NCBI RefSeq assembly: GCF_005217455.1 | Contig: NZ_SZPQ01000021.1 | Coordinates: 1 to 64,000 of the forward strand | DNA from: Martelella alba | GTDB taxonomy: Bacteria > Pseudomonadota > Gammaproteobacteria > Enterobacterales > Enterobacteriaceae | Direction: 5' to 3' | DNA length: 64,000 bases | In this document: positions 36,232-45,300 of the stretch, one piece after another | Position numbering within the stretch: position 1 is the first letter of the stretch | How the letters are laid out: the number at the start of each line of letters is the position of its first letter | Notes under the pieces: model-generated | What the model was told of the DNA's origin: nothing | The model's input: only the letters and a program-made list of their open reading frames with translations | Database searches by the model: none | Program-made: the position numbers and the translations under genes

Positions 36232-36905
36232 CGTTTTCCCTCGCCGGTTTTTGTCCGCAAAGCGGCCAGTTCGGTATCGCGCTGAGTTCTTCCAGTATGG
36301 CGGTGGCCGCCCGATGTCCGTGGCTAATGAGCGGCGTGGGCGCCGTTTCCAGCCAGAACGTGACGCTGCCTTCGCTGGGGCCGGCCATTCTGGCCCGTCT
36401 GGCGGCCGGTATGGATGCCGCGCAGGCGCTGGATGCGGCCATGGCCGACGATCCTTATGCCGAGTGGCGGCAGGTGACGGTAATCGGCCGCAACGGCGAT
36501 GGCGCGGCATTCCAGGGCGCGCACACCCTGGGCATCCATGCCGTGGCCCGGCGCAAGGGGTGTATCGCCGCGGGGAATATGCTGGCCGACGCCGGCGTGC
36601 CGGCGGCCATGGCGGAAACGTTCGCCGGACTGGCGTCGCAAAGCCTGGGCGATCGGTTGATTGCGGCGTTGCAGGCCGGCTTGGCGGCGGGAGGCGAAGC
36701 CGGGCCGGTTTTTTCCGCCGGGGTTAAAATCATCGGCGCCCAAAGCTGGCCCGTCACCGATTTGCGCGTCGATTGGCGCGAACAGGACGCGATTGGCGAA
36801 CTGGCGCGGCTTTGGCAGCGCTGGCAACCCGAAAGCGACGCCTATTTGCAACGGGCGCTCAATCCTTCGGCGGCGCCGCGTTACGGCGTACCCGGCGAGG
36901 AATAA
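36228..36905 (+). CDS. DUF1028 family protein
   Basis: 225 residues covering the whole DUF1028 family, which has an Ntn-hydrolase-like fold. The N-terminus MTFSLAGFCPQSGQFGIAL, followed by SSSSMAVAARCPW and GVGAVSSQNVTLPSLGP, is diagnostic. GRNGDGAAFQGAHTLGI, CIAAGNMLAD and AGVKIIGAQSWPVTDLRVDW also fit. Members often sit with amide-metabolising enzymes and peptide or polyamine transporters and are suspected amidohydrolases, but no reaction is established. Here it follows a flavoprotein monooxygenase and precedes a LysR gene and a damaged polyamine-type ABC system. A strong hairpin follows the stop. Confidence 0.88.
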   Translation: MTFSLAGFCPQSGQFGIALSSSSMAVAARCPWLMSGVGAVSSQNVTLPSLGPAILARLAAGMDAAQALDAAMADDPYAEWRQVTVIGRNGDGAAFQGAHTLGIHAVARRKGCIAAGNMLADAGVPAAMAETFAGLASQSLGDRLIAALQAGLAAGGEAGPVFSAGVKIIGAQSWPVTDLRVDWREQDAIGELARLWQRWQPESDAYLQRALNPSAAPRYGVPGEE

Positions 36906-36907
36906 AT

Positions 36908-36940
36908 CCGGCCAAGGGGGCATTCCCGCCCCTTGGCCGG
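36908..36940. terminator. Bidirectional hairpin terminator
   Basis: A twelve-base perfect stem (ccggccaagggg and ccccttggccgg) with a nine-base loop sits between the DUF1028 gene and the convergent LysR gene. On the minus strand it is followed by ATTTATTCC; on the plus strand by AAATACGG. It probably ends both transcripts. Confidence 0.65.
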
Positions 36941-37007
36941 AAATACGGCGCATCAACGCCGCCGGCTTTTTGCGGCCGCTTCGGGCGGGGGACCGCGGTG
37001 GTTTTTG

Positions 37008-37919
37008 CTAAGCGGCGGATAAGGCGCCGGCCCGCTCTTCTCCCGGTCCGGCGACGGTCAATTCCTGATCCCGGCAATAATCCATAAACAGACGGGTCGG
37101 ACGGGTGGTTTCCGCGTGGCGTAAATAAGCCATGACCAGGCAGGAATTGCTCATCTCATCGCGGATGCCCACTTGTTTGACCCGCATGCCGTCATAGGTT
37201 AAATCATGAACGGGGCGGGTCACCAGCAGGGAAAAGCCCAGTCCTTGTCCCACCATGCCGCGCACCATCTCAATGGACGGCGAACTGTAGGCGACGTCCG
37301 GCGTCAAGCCTTTCTCTTTAAAGATATCGATAAAATAATTCCGGCTGGGCACCACATCCAGCAGGATCATCGGCTCTTGACTCAGCTCCGCCAGGCTGAC
37401 GGTGTCGCGTTGCGCCAGGGGATGGTTCGCCTGGAGCAGGGCATAGGGTTTTTGCGGCGCGTTCAGCGGCTCGGTTCGAATGCTGGAGTCGAGGTCGTGC
37501 CGGTAGAGAATCACCATATCGAACCGACCACGATGTAATCCGTGGGTCAATTCATGCTGTTCGCCGTCGTGAATCTGCAAGGTGATGTTCGGGTAGCGTT
37601 TCTTGAAGCCGGCGATAAGCCTTGGCAGATAAAGCGGCGCCACGGTTTCAAAGCAACCCAGCGAAATGGTGCCCGAAACCATGCCATTATCGGCGCGGGT
37701 ATTTTGTTCGAACTGATAGGACATGCGCAGGAGTTCGGAGGCTTTTTCAAAGAAACGCCGGCCGCTGGTGGTCAGGGATACGCCCTGGGCATGATGGCGG
37801 ATGAACAGTTGAGTATCGAAACTTTCCTCCAGGCTTTTGATGGCGGTGGAGATGGAGGGCTGGGCGATATGCAGATGGCGGGAAGCCTCGGCGATGCTGT
37901 TATATTCCACCACCGCCAC
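37008..37919 (-). CDS. LysR-family regulator with displaced start
   Basis: A LysR-type regulator (about 303 residues) with HTH residues EASRHLHIAQPSISTAIKSL and a periplasmic-binding-like effector domain. The family usually starts MxLRQLKYFVAVVE. Here LRQLKYFV is encoded upstream of 37919, but the codon before it is TGC and the frame then runs into the tail of the ABC substrate-binding gene without a start. The native ATG therefore appears lost, and translation could begin only at the GTG at 37917-37919, removing eight residues of the first helix. It probably once controlled the divergent ABC operon. Its activity and promoter are now doubtful. Confidence 0.8.
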   Translation of the reverse strand: MAVVEYNSIAEASRHLHIAQPSISTAIKSLEESFDTQLFIRHHAQGVSLTTSGRRFFEKASELLRMSYQFEQNTRADNGMVSGTISLGCFETVAPLYLPRLIAGFKKRYPNITLQIHDGEQHELTHGLHRGRFDMVILYRHDLDSSIRTEPLNAPQKPYALLQANHPLAQRDTVSLAELSQEPMILLDVVPSRNYFIDIFKEKGLTPDVAYSSPSIEMVRGMVGQGLGFSLLVTRPVHDLTYDGMRVKQVGIRDEMSNSCLVMAYLRHAETTRPTRLFMDYCRDQELTVAGPGEERAGALSAA

Positions 37920-37939
37920 GAAGTATTTCAGTTGTCTTA

Positions 37940-38290
37940 AGCACCCGGGCGCAGACCGCCATTGATGGCGGCGCGCCGGCGTCCATCGCCTGGGGACAGG
38001 GACTTTATAATATCGATGGCTTCACTATTCCCTATGGGAGCCCGAAAGCCGAAGCGGCGCGCAAATTCATTCGGTTCTGCCTGGACCCGCAACGCCAGTC
38101 GCGCTATGTCAATGATTTGGCTTGCGGCCCCACCAATATCAAGGCTTATGATTTTATAGATAAGAAAAAAGCCGCCCTGCTGCCCACCGCGCCGGATCAT
38201 ATCAAGGGCCTGGTGCCGATGAACGCCGTTTATTGGGGCGATAACCAGGAAGCGCTGACCGAACGTTTCGAAAAATGGATCCTGAGCTAA
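37940..38290 (+). pseudogene. ABC transporter substrate-binding protein, C-terminal remnant
   Basis: The plus-strand frame reads STRAQTAIDGGAPASIAWGQ, GLYNIDGFTIPYGSPKAEAA, RKFIRFCLDPQRQ, GPTNIKAYDFID and ends FEKWILS. This is the last third of a PotD/PotF-type (spermidine/putrescine family) periplasmic binding protein, about 117 of a usual ~350 residues. The signal peptide and N-terminal lobe are gone; the sequence to the left is the 5' end of the opposing lysR gene. The permease gene begins 53 bp downstream. Without a binding protein the ABC system is unlikely to import. Confidence 0.85.
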
Positions 38291-38343
38291 CCCCCCTCGC
38301 GCGGCGCCCGTTGCCGCGCATTGCCTGGAAGGGAGGATTATTC

Positions 38344-40104
38344 TTGGCAGATATCGCAACATCCGCGGCCAAATCGCTAACCCCGCGGCCCCGGCGCTGG
38401 CATTCCTGGTACCTGACCGTGCCGGGACTGCTGTTTTTAGCCGTGTTTCTCGCCTGGCCCACCTTTAAGCTGATGCTGCAAAGCTTTCAAGGGGATGACG
38501 GCCATTTTTCCCTGGCCGTCTGGCGCCAGATGTTCGGCGCCGGCATTTATGTCAAGGTGACGCTGAATACCTTTATTATCGCGTTCGAGACCACGCTCGC
38601 CTGTCTGCTGGTCGGCTATCCGGTGGCCTACTGGTTATCCCAGCGCGGCGAAAACGCCCGCCGCCGGTTGATGTGGCTGGTCTTGCTGCCGTTTTGGACC
38701 AGTACGCTGTTGAAGAATTTCGCCTGGATGGTGATATTGTCACGCCGCGGCATTCTGTCGGAGATCCTGATGTCCATGGGCGCCGCGGAGCCCTTGAATG
38801 TGCTCTATACCCGCGGCCTGGTGGTTTTCGCCATGGCGCACAGTATGTTGCCGTTGGCGGTCATGACCATGCTGCCGACCATGACCGCCATCGACCCGGG
38901 TTTGCTGCGCGCCGGGCATACCCTGGGCGCCACGCGCGTGCAAAGTTTCTGGCGGATCTTTTTCCCGCTGTCAATGCCTGGGCTGGTGGCGGCCTGTTTG
39001 TTGGTTTTCATCGGCTCGCTAGGGTTTTTCATCACGCCGGCGCTGCTCGGCAGTCCGCAGGATTCGATGATCGGCCAGTTATTGATAACCCAGGTGCAAC
39101 AACTGCTCAACTGGCGGCTGGCGGGCGCCATCGCCATGTTGTTGCTGGCGGCGACCCTGGCGGTCTGTTTTTGTTATGACAAACTGTTCGGCTTGTCGGC
39201 CATCGCCGGCGGGGAAGGGCATGCCAGCGGCAAAACCCTTCGCCGGATCGGTTACGGCGTGCTGGCGGTAACGGCGCGGCTGGCGGATGAACTGGCTAAT
39301 GGTCTGGCGTGGGTGCTGCGGGGCCGTCGTTTCGGCTGGCTGCTGCCGGTGTTCAGCATTATCGTGTTGCTTTTGCTGCTCTTGCCGGTGGTCTCTTTTT
39401 TGCCCATGGCCTTCAGCAGCTCGAGTTTTCTGCAATTTCCGCCGCCGGGTTTCTCGCTGCGCTGGATGCAAACCTACCTTGATTCGCCCATATGGACCGG
39501 CGCCACCGTGCGGTCGTTTGGCATCGCGTTGGTCGCCGGTTCGCTGGCCATGCTTATCGCCGGCGTCGCCGCCTTCGGACTGGCGCGCCACAAGGGGAAG
39601 TCCGGGGCGGTTATCGTGATGGTTTTCCTGCTGCCGATGATTATCCCCAATATCGTCACCGCGGTGGCGCTGTTTTATCTGTTCGCCGGCATGGGGCTGG
39701 TTGGGTCGGATCTGGGTATCATTCTCGGTCATACCGTGGTGGCCATGCCGGTGGCGTTTATCATTATCCTCACGACATTCAAGCATTACGACTGGCGGCT
39801 TGATCAGGCGGCGGGCACCCTGGGGGCCAATCGCTGGCGGGTCGTGCGCGAGGTGACGCTGCCGCTGATTAAAAACAGTCTGGTGGCCGCTTTTATCTTC
39901 GGCTTTCTGAATTCGTTCGAGGAACTGACGGTGGCGATGTTCGTCGGCGGCGGCGTTAAACAAACCCTGCCCAAGCAAATGTGGGATGATGTGCTGCTGT
40001 CGGTGACGCCGACCCTGGCCGCGGCGTCGGTGATTATCCTGTCCGTCGTCACTTTGCTGTTTATCATTGCTGAACGTGCGCGGCGTAACGCGCACGCCTT
40101 GTAA
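38344..40104 (+). CDS. Fused two-domain ABC permease, polyamine/PotB-PotC type
   Basis: A single 586-residue protein containing two BPD_transp_1 domains that are normally separate. The first (~20-290) has the EAA-like loop AGHTLGATRVQSFWRIFFPL. The second (~345-580) has AAGTLGANRWRVVREVTLPL. The first half resembles PotB/PotH and the second PotC/PotI. An ATG at 38275 lies inside the substrate-binding gene. A TTG at 38344 has GGAGG seven bases upstream and starts MADIATSAAKSL, so it is preferred. About 12 membrane segments are expected. It sits between the truncated binding-protein gene and the ATPase gene. Confidence 0.88.
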   Translation: MADIATSAAKSLTPRPRRWHSWYLTVPGLLFLAVFLAWPTFKLMLQSFQGDDGHFSLAVWRQMFGAGIYVKVTLNTFIIAFETTLACLLVGYPVAYWLSQRGENARRRLMWLVLLPFWTSTLLKNFAWMVILSRRGILSEILMSMGAAEPLNVLYTRGLVVFAMAHSMLPLAVMTMLPTMTAIDPGLLRAGHTLGATRVQSFWRIFFPLSMPGLVAACLLVFIGSLGFFITPALLGSPQDSMIGQLLITQVQQLLNWRLAGAIAMLLLAATLAVCFCYDKLFGLSAIAGGEGHASGKTLRRIGYGVLAVTARLADELANGLAWVLRGRRFGWLLPVFSIIVLLLLLLPVVSFLPMAFSSSSFLQFPPPGFSLRWMQTYLDSPIWTGATVRSFGIALVAGSLAMLIAGVAAFGLARHKGKSGAVIVMVFLLPMIIPNIVTAVALFYLFAGMGLVGSDLGIILGHTVVAMPVAFIIILTTFKHYDWRLDQAAGTLGANRWRVVREVTLPLIKNSLVAAFIFGFLNSFEELTVAMFVGGGVKQTLPKQMWDDVLLSVTPTLAAASVIILSVVTLLFIIAERARRNAHAL

Positions 40105-40114
40105 AGGAACTGTC

Positions 40115-41155
40115 ATGACGTCAACCATTAAATTGCAGGCCGAGCGCATCGGGAAAAGTTACGGCCGCACAACCGTGCTGCAATCCCTCGACTTGACGGT
40201 GAGGCAGGGCGAACTGCTGACGTTGCTCGGTCCCTCCGGCTCGGGTAAAACCACGTTGCTGCAAATCATCAGCGGCCTCACCGACCCCACATCCGACCGT
40301 TTGCTGATAGACGGCAAAGATGAGACCCACACCGCGGTGCATCAACGGGATATCGGCGTCGTCTTTCAAAATTATGCGCTGTTTCCCCACCTGACGGTCG
40401 AGGAGAATATCGCCTTTCCCTTGCGCATGCGTCGGTTGCCGGGGGCGGACATCCATCGCAAAGTGCGAAACGCGCTGGATATGGTGGAACTGGGCCATCT
40501 GGCCGAGCGTTTTCCGCGCGCGCTTTCCGGCGGGCAACAGCAACGTATCGCGCTGGCGCGCTGCCTGGTCTACCAGCCGGGCATCATCCTGATGGACGAA
40601 CCCCTGGGCGCGCTGGATCGCCAACTGCGGGAAACCATGCAAATGGAGATCCGGCGGATTCACCGCGAGTCGGGCGCCACGATCATTTTCGTGACCCACG
40701 ATCAGGAAGAGGCCCTGGCACTCTCGGATCGCATTTGCCTGATGAATGAAGGCCGCATCGCGCAGATTGCCACGCCCCAGGAGATCTATGATCGCCCCAA
40801 CTCGGCTTTCGTTGCGCAATTCATCGGCCTGTCCAATATCCTGCGAGGCGAAGTCCGCGGCAATCGACTACTGACGCCGTTGGGGGAATTCGAACTGGCG
40901 GATGGGGGGCGCGCCGGCGGCGAGGCCTCGCTGGTGATCCGACCGGAGCATGTCCGGCTACAGGCGGCCGGACTCGCTCCCCTGGAGGGGGAGATCTGCG
41001 AGCGGGTCTATGCCGGGTCGGAAACGCGTATCGTGGTGCAATTGTCCGGGGGCAAACGGTTCATCGTGCGCAGCAGCGGTATGGCATCGGGGGAGATAGG
41101 CGATCGTGTTTCGCTGAGCTGGGACGTGGCGCACGGCAGAACGGTGGCCGCCTGA
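40115..41155 (+). CDS. ABC transporter ATP-binding protein, PotA type
   Basis: A 346-residue importer ATPase. It has Walker A GPSGSGKTT, Q-loop VFQNYALFPHLTVEENIAFP, signature LSGGQQQR, Walker B IILMDEPLGALD, and His-loop FVTHDQEEALALSD. A C-terminal TOBE domain (~240-346) is present, as in spermidine/putrescine and iron(III) systems. The ATG at 40115 has AAAGGA upstream; the longer frame from 40067 overlaps the permease gene. Start spacing to the permease stop is ten bases. It would drive the fused permease, but the partner binding protein gene is truncated. Confidence 0.93.
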   Translation: MTSTIKLQAERIGKSYGRTTVLQSLDLTVRQGELLTLLGPSGSGKTTLLQIISGLTDPTSDRLLIDGKDETHTAVHQRDIGVVFQNYALFPHLTVEENIAFPLRMRRLPGADIHRKVRNALDMVELGHLAERFPRALSGGQQQRIALARCLVYQPGIILMDEPLGALDRQLRETMQMEIRRIHRESGATIIFVTHDQEEALALSDRICLMNEGRIAQIATPQEIYDRPNSAFVAQFIGLSNILRGEVRGNRLLTPLGEFELADGGRAGGEASLVIRPEHVRLQAAGLAPLEGEICERVYAGSETRIVVQLSGGKRFIVRSSGMASGEIGDRVSLSWDVAHGRTVAA

Positions 41156-41159
41156 CGGC

Positions 41160-41184
41160 GACGGGACGGCAGGTCCGTCCCGTC
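41160..41184. terminator. Hairpin between convergent ABC and nucleoside hydrolase genes
   Basis: A ten-base perfect stem (gacgggacgg and ccgtcccgtc) with a five-base loop lies in the 38-bp gap between two convergent stops. There is no T-run. It probably terminates or stabilises both transcripts. Confidence 0.55.
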
Positions 41185-41193
41185 ATGATGATG

Positions 41194-42120
41194 CTAATCC
41201 CCCCTTCGCAGCGCCTGGAAAAAATCGGCTTTTACCTGGGCGGCGTCCACGCCCAGGCAGAGCGTGTGCGCCCGGCAGCCCTGATAGGGATCAACGCGGG
41301 AGGCCAGCGAGGTGACGCGGCGCAGCGTCTGGCCAAGGGCGATGCCCTCCGTGACCGCCCGTACCGGCGACTTAACGGTGCGAAAAGCGTCCGGTCGGAT
41401 AAGCCAACTGATCGTCAACGTATCATGCAGCGCCATTCCCTCGAATCCTTCCCGCTCAAGGCTGTAGGCCATATAGCCCGCGGAGATCGCCTCCAGTAGC
41501 GGCTGATTGAGCGCGCGGAGTTCCTCGCCGGTAATAAGCACGTTGTGGGTCACATCCAACGGCAGCACCGTCACGGGCAAATCGGCGGTAAACACCTGAT
41601 CGGCCGCGTGGGGATCTTTCCAGATATTAAACTCGCTGTGCGGCGTTACGTTGCCGGCATGGCCGTCGGTGGCGAAAGCGCCGCCCATGATCACCACTTC
41701 GCGAAACAGCGCGATGATTTCCGGCGCCAGATTGATGGCCGTGGCGAGATTGGTCAGTGGCCCGATGCAAACCAGCGTGACCGCGCCCGGGCGGGCCTTG
41801 ACCGTCTCGATAATGAAATCGACAGCGCCCGGCGCCTGTTCGTCGAAGGGATTGTCCAGCACGCCGCCCAGGCCGTCCCCGCCGTGAACCCGCGCCTCGC
41901 CGGCGCTGTACGGCAACGCCAGCGGCCGCGAGCAGCCGCGAAAAATCGGCGCCGACAGCCCGATTTCCCGGGAAAAGAGTTTGGCGTTCTTTACCGCCTG
42001 GTTGACCGCCACATTGCCAAACACCGTGGTGATGCCGAGGATCCGCTGGGTGCGCGCGGCATAGGCCAGCGCGAAAGCATCATCCACGCCGATATCGGTA
42101 TCAAAGATAATCTCTCTCAT
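41194..42120 (-). CDS. Inosine-uridine-preferring-type nucleoside hydrolase
   Basis: A 308-residue Ca-dependent N-ribohydrolase that splits nucleosides into base and ribose. The calcium and ribose motif DTDIGVDDAFAL is at 7-18, then TTVFGNVAVNQA, VHGGDGLGG, GPLTNLATAI, VIMGGAF and EFNIWKDPHAA. The late motif ALHDTLTISW carries the usual HD pair. It falls between the pyrimidine-specific RihA/RihB and RihC patterns, so base preference is not assigned. No signal peptide is present. It converges on the ABC ATPase gene. The 42121-42368 gap upstream shows no clear gene. Confidence 0.9.
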   Translation of the reverse strand: MREIIFDTDIGVDDAFALAYAARTQRILGITTVFGNVAVNQAVKNAKLFSREIGLSAPIFRGCSRPLALPYSAGEARVHGGDGLGGVLDNPFDEQAPGAVDFIIETVKARPGAVTLVCIGPLTNLATAINLAPEIIALFREVVIMGGAFATDGHAGNVTPHSEFNIWKDPHAADQVFTADLPVTVLPLDVTHNVLITGEELRALNQPLLEAISAGYMAYSLEREGFEGMALHDTLTISWLIRPDAFRTVKSPVRAVTEGIALGQTLRRVTSLASRVDPYQGCRAHTLCLGVDAAQVKADFFQALRRGD

Positions 42121-42368
42121 GCTCTCTCTCGTTAATGGCAGATATCCCTTGCGATAGTATCCCGATACGCGGGTAAAAACGAACCTTCCGAGACCTGAAA
42201 AAAACGAGGCAATGCCCCGTAAAAAACGCGCCGCAGGGCGGTCGGCGCAGAAAACGCCAGGCGTACGGCGGCAATGGTGCTAAGCTGTTAAACGCCAACG
42301 CCCGCGTTTTGCCGTGGCCGGGCGGGAAGGCGGTCCGGTTGCCATCGTAAATATACCAGGCGTTATTC

Positions 42369-45300
42369 ATGACGATATCCGAGCATCGCTCAACATATTA
42401 TGCAAGTCGCTTCCAGCCCGCCACCCTGGCCTGGTTCGCCTCGGCGTTCGCCGCGGCCACCCCGGTGCAGGAAGCCGCCTGGGCCGCCATCGGCGCCGGC
42501 GATTGCGCGCTGGTCATCGCGCCCACCGGTTCGGGCAAGACCCTGGCGGCTTTTTTGCATGCCATCGATCGGTTGTTCCAGGAGCGGGAACGCGAACCCG
42601 AACGCGGACGGCAAACCGCGACCCGCGTACTGTATATCTCGCCCATCAAGGCGCTGGGCGCCGATGTGCGGCGCAACCTGCGCATACCGCTGGACGGCGT
42701 GAACGCCGCAAGGCGGCAACGGGGCGATCCGGAGGTGGCGCTGACGGTGGGCATGCGTACCGGCGACACCCCCGCCGCCGAGCGTGCCGCTCTGGCGCGG
42801 CGTCCGCCGGATATCCTTATCACCACGCCGGAATCGCTCTATCTGATGCTGACTTCCAAGGCGCGCGACACCTTGCGCGGCGTGACCACGGTTATCATTG
42901 ATGAAATCCATGCGGTGGCCGGCGGCAAACGCGGTTCCCATCTGGCGTTGAGCCTCGAGCGGCTCGATGCGCTGCTGGCCGCGCCGGCACAGCGCATCGG
43001 CTTGTCGGCGACAGTGCGGCCGGTGGAGACTGTGGCCGGTTTTCTGGGGGGCGCGTTGCCGGTCACGGTGGTCAATCCGCCGGCCAGCCGCAGGGTGGAG
43101 ATGCGTATCCTGGTGCCGGTGGCGGATATGACCGACATTCCCGCGCCAGGCGGCACGGCCGCGCAAGGGGACGGTACCGGGCGCGCGGCGGGGTCCATTT
43201 GGCCGCATGTGGAAGCCGGCATCCTCAAGCAGATCCTGTCGTGCCGCTCCACCCTGGTTTTCACCAATTCCCGCGGTCTGGCGGAAAAACTGACGGCGCG
43301 CCTTAATGAACGCTATGCCGAGCACCTCGCCGCCGCGCCGCGGCCGCAGGCGCCCGCCGAGCAGTATCTTTCATCCTCGGGCGGAACCGGCAAGCGCGCC
43401 GCCGGGTCGCCGCCGGACATTGCCCGGTCCCACCACGGCTCGGTGTCGAAGGAGCAGCGGGCGGAAATTGAAACCGCGCTGAAAACCGGCGAGCTGCGCT
43501 GCGTGGTCGCGACCTCGAGCCTGGAACTGGGTATTGATATGGGACTGGTGGACAAGGTTATCCAGGTCGGCGCGCCGCCCTCGGTATCCGGCGCGCTACA
43601 GCGGGTGGGACGCGCCGGACATCAGGTGGGCGGCGTCTCGTCGGGAACACTCTTTCCCCGTACCCGGCGCGACCTCATCGACGCCGCCGTAACGGTGGAG
43701 CGTATGTTGGCCGGGCGTTTGGAAGCGGTGTCGCCGCCGCGCAATCCGCTCGACGTGCTGGCGCAACACACGGTGGCCGCCGTCGCCATGGACCCGCTGA
43801 ACGTTGAGGAATGGTACCGGCGGGTGCGGCGCGCCGATCCGTTTCGCGCCTTGCCGCGCAGCGCCTTCGACGCCACCCTGGATATGCTGGCCGGACGCTA
43901 TCCTTCGGCGGCGTTCGGCGAATTCCGTCCGCGCATCCTCTGGGATCGCGCCAGCGGCCTGCTGAGCCCTCGGCCGGGGGCGCAGCGACTGGCGGTGGTC
44001 AGCGGCGGCACGATACCCGATCGCGGCATGTTCAGCGTGGTGCTCGCCCAAGGCGAAGAGCAAAGCGGGGCGCGCCGGGTCGGCGAGCTCGACGAGGAAA
44101 TGGTGTATGAGTCGCGGGTCAATGACGTGATCACGCTGGGCGCCACTTCCTGGCGAATCCAGCAAATCACCCACGATCAGGTGGTGGTGACGCCGGCGCC
44201 GGGGCGTTCCGCCCGCCTGCCGTTCTGGCACGGAGATAATCCGGGCCGGCCGGCCGAGCTGGGTGAAGCCATTGGCGCGTTTTTGCGCGAGGTGGATGCG
44301 GCGACGACGGACGGGCATGGCCGGCCGACGGCCACCGGACCGTTGGCGGCCCGGCTTAAAGCCGACGGATTGAATGATTACGCCGTCGAGAACCTGCTCG
44401 CCGTGGTGGTCGAGCAACGCGAGGCGACCGGCGCGCTGCCCACCGACCGGGAACTGATCCTCGAACGTTGCCGCGATGAAAGCGGCGACTGGCGGGCAAT
44501 GCTGCATTCGCCTTACGGACAGCGGGTTCACGCCCCCTGGGCGCTGGCCGTCGCCGCGCGTATCCATAAACGCTGGCGCATCGATCCTGCCGTGGTCGCC
44601 GGCGACGACGGCATCACAATCCGAATACCGGACAGCGTCGGTCGCCTGCCCGGCGCTGAGCTCTTTATGTTCGATCCGTCAACGCTTGCGCACACCGTGA
44701 ATGACGCGGTGGGGCAATCGGCGTTGTTCGCCGCCCGTTTCCGCGAATGCGCGGCCCGCGCCTTGCTGTTGCCGCGCCGTCGTCCCGGCAAGCGTTCGCC
44801 GCTGTGGCAACAGCGTCTGCGCGCCGGCCAATTGCTGGACATCGCCCGGGAATACGAGGACTTCCCGCTGCTGGCCGAGACCGTCAGAGAATGCTTGCAG
44901 GATGTCTATGATCTGGCCGCGCTGCAATCCCTGATGCGGCGGTTACAAAATGGCGCGGTGCGCGTGCGGGAAATCACGACCGAAACCCCCTCGCCGTTTG
45001 CGGCCAATCTGCTGTTTGGGTATGTGGCGGAGTTCATGTACCAGGGGGATGCCCCCTTGGCCGAGCGCCGGGCATCGGTGTTGGCGCTGGATAGCGGTCT
45101 GCTCGGCGAATTGCTCGGGCAGGTGGATTTGGGCGAGTTGCTCGATCCCCGGGTGGCGGAAAGCGTCGACGGGGAATTGCAGCATATCGCCTTGAACCGC
45201 CGAATGACCGGCGCGGAAGGCGTGGTCGATCTCTTGCGCGCGTTGGGGCCGTTGTCCACGCCGGAAATCGCCTTGCGCCTGAATGGCGATTCCGGCGCGC

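Noticed and set aside
39079-40149. Antisense frame of 356 residues over the fused permease gene
   Set aside because: Composition is dominated by Arg, Gln and His with no domain; the plus strand encodes an unmistakable ABC permease.
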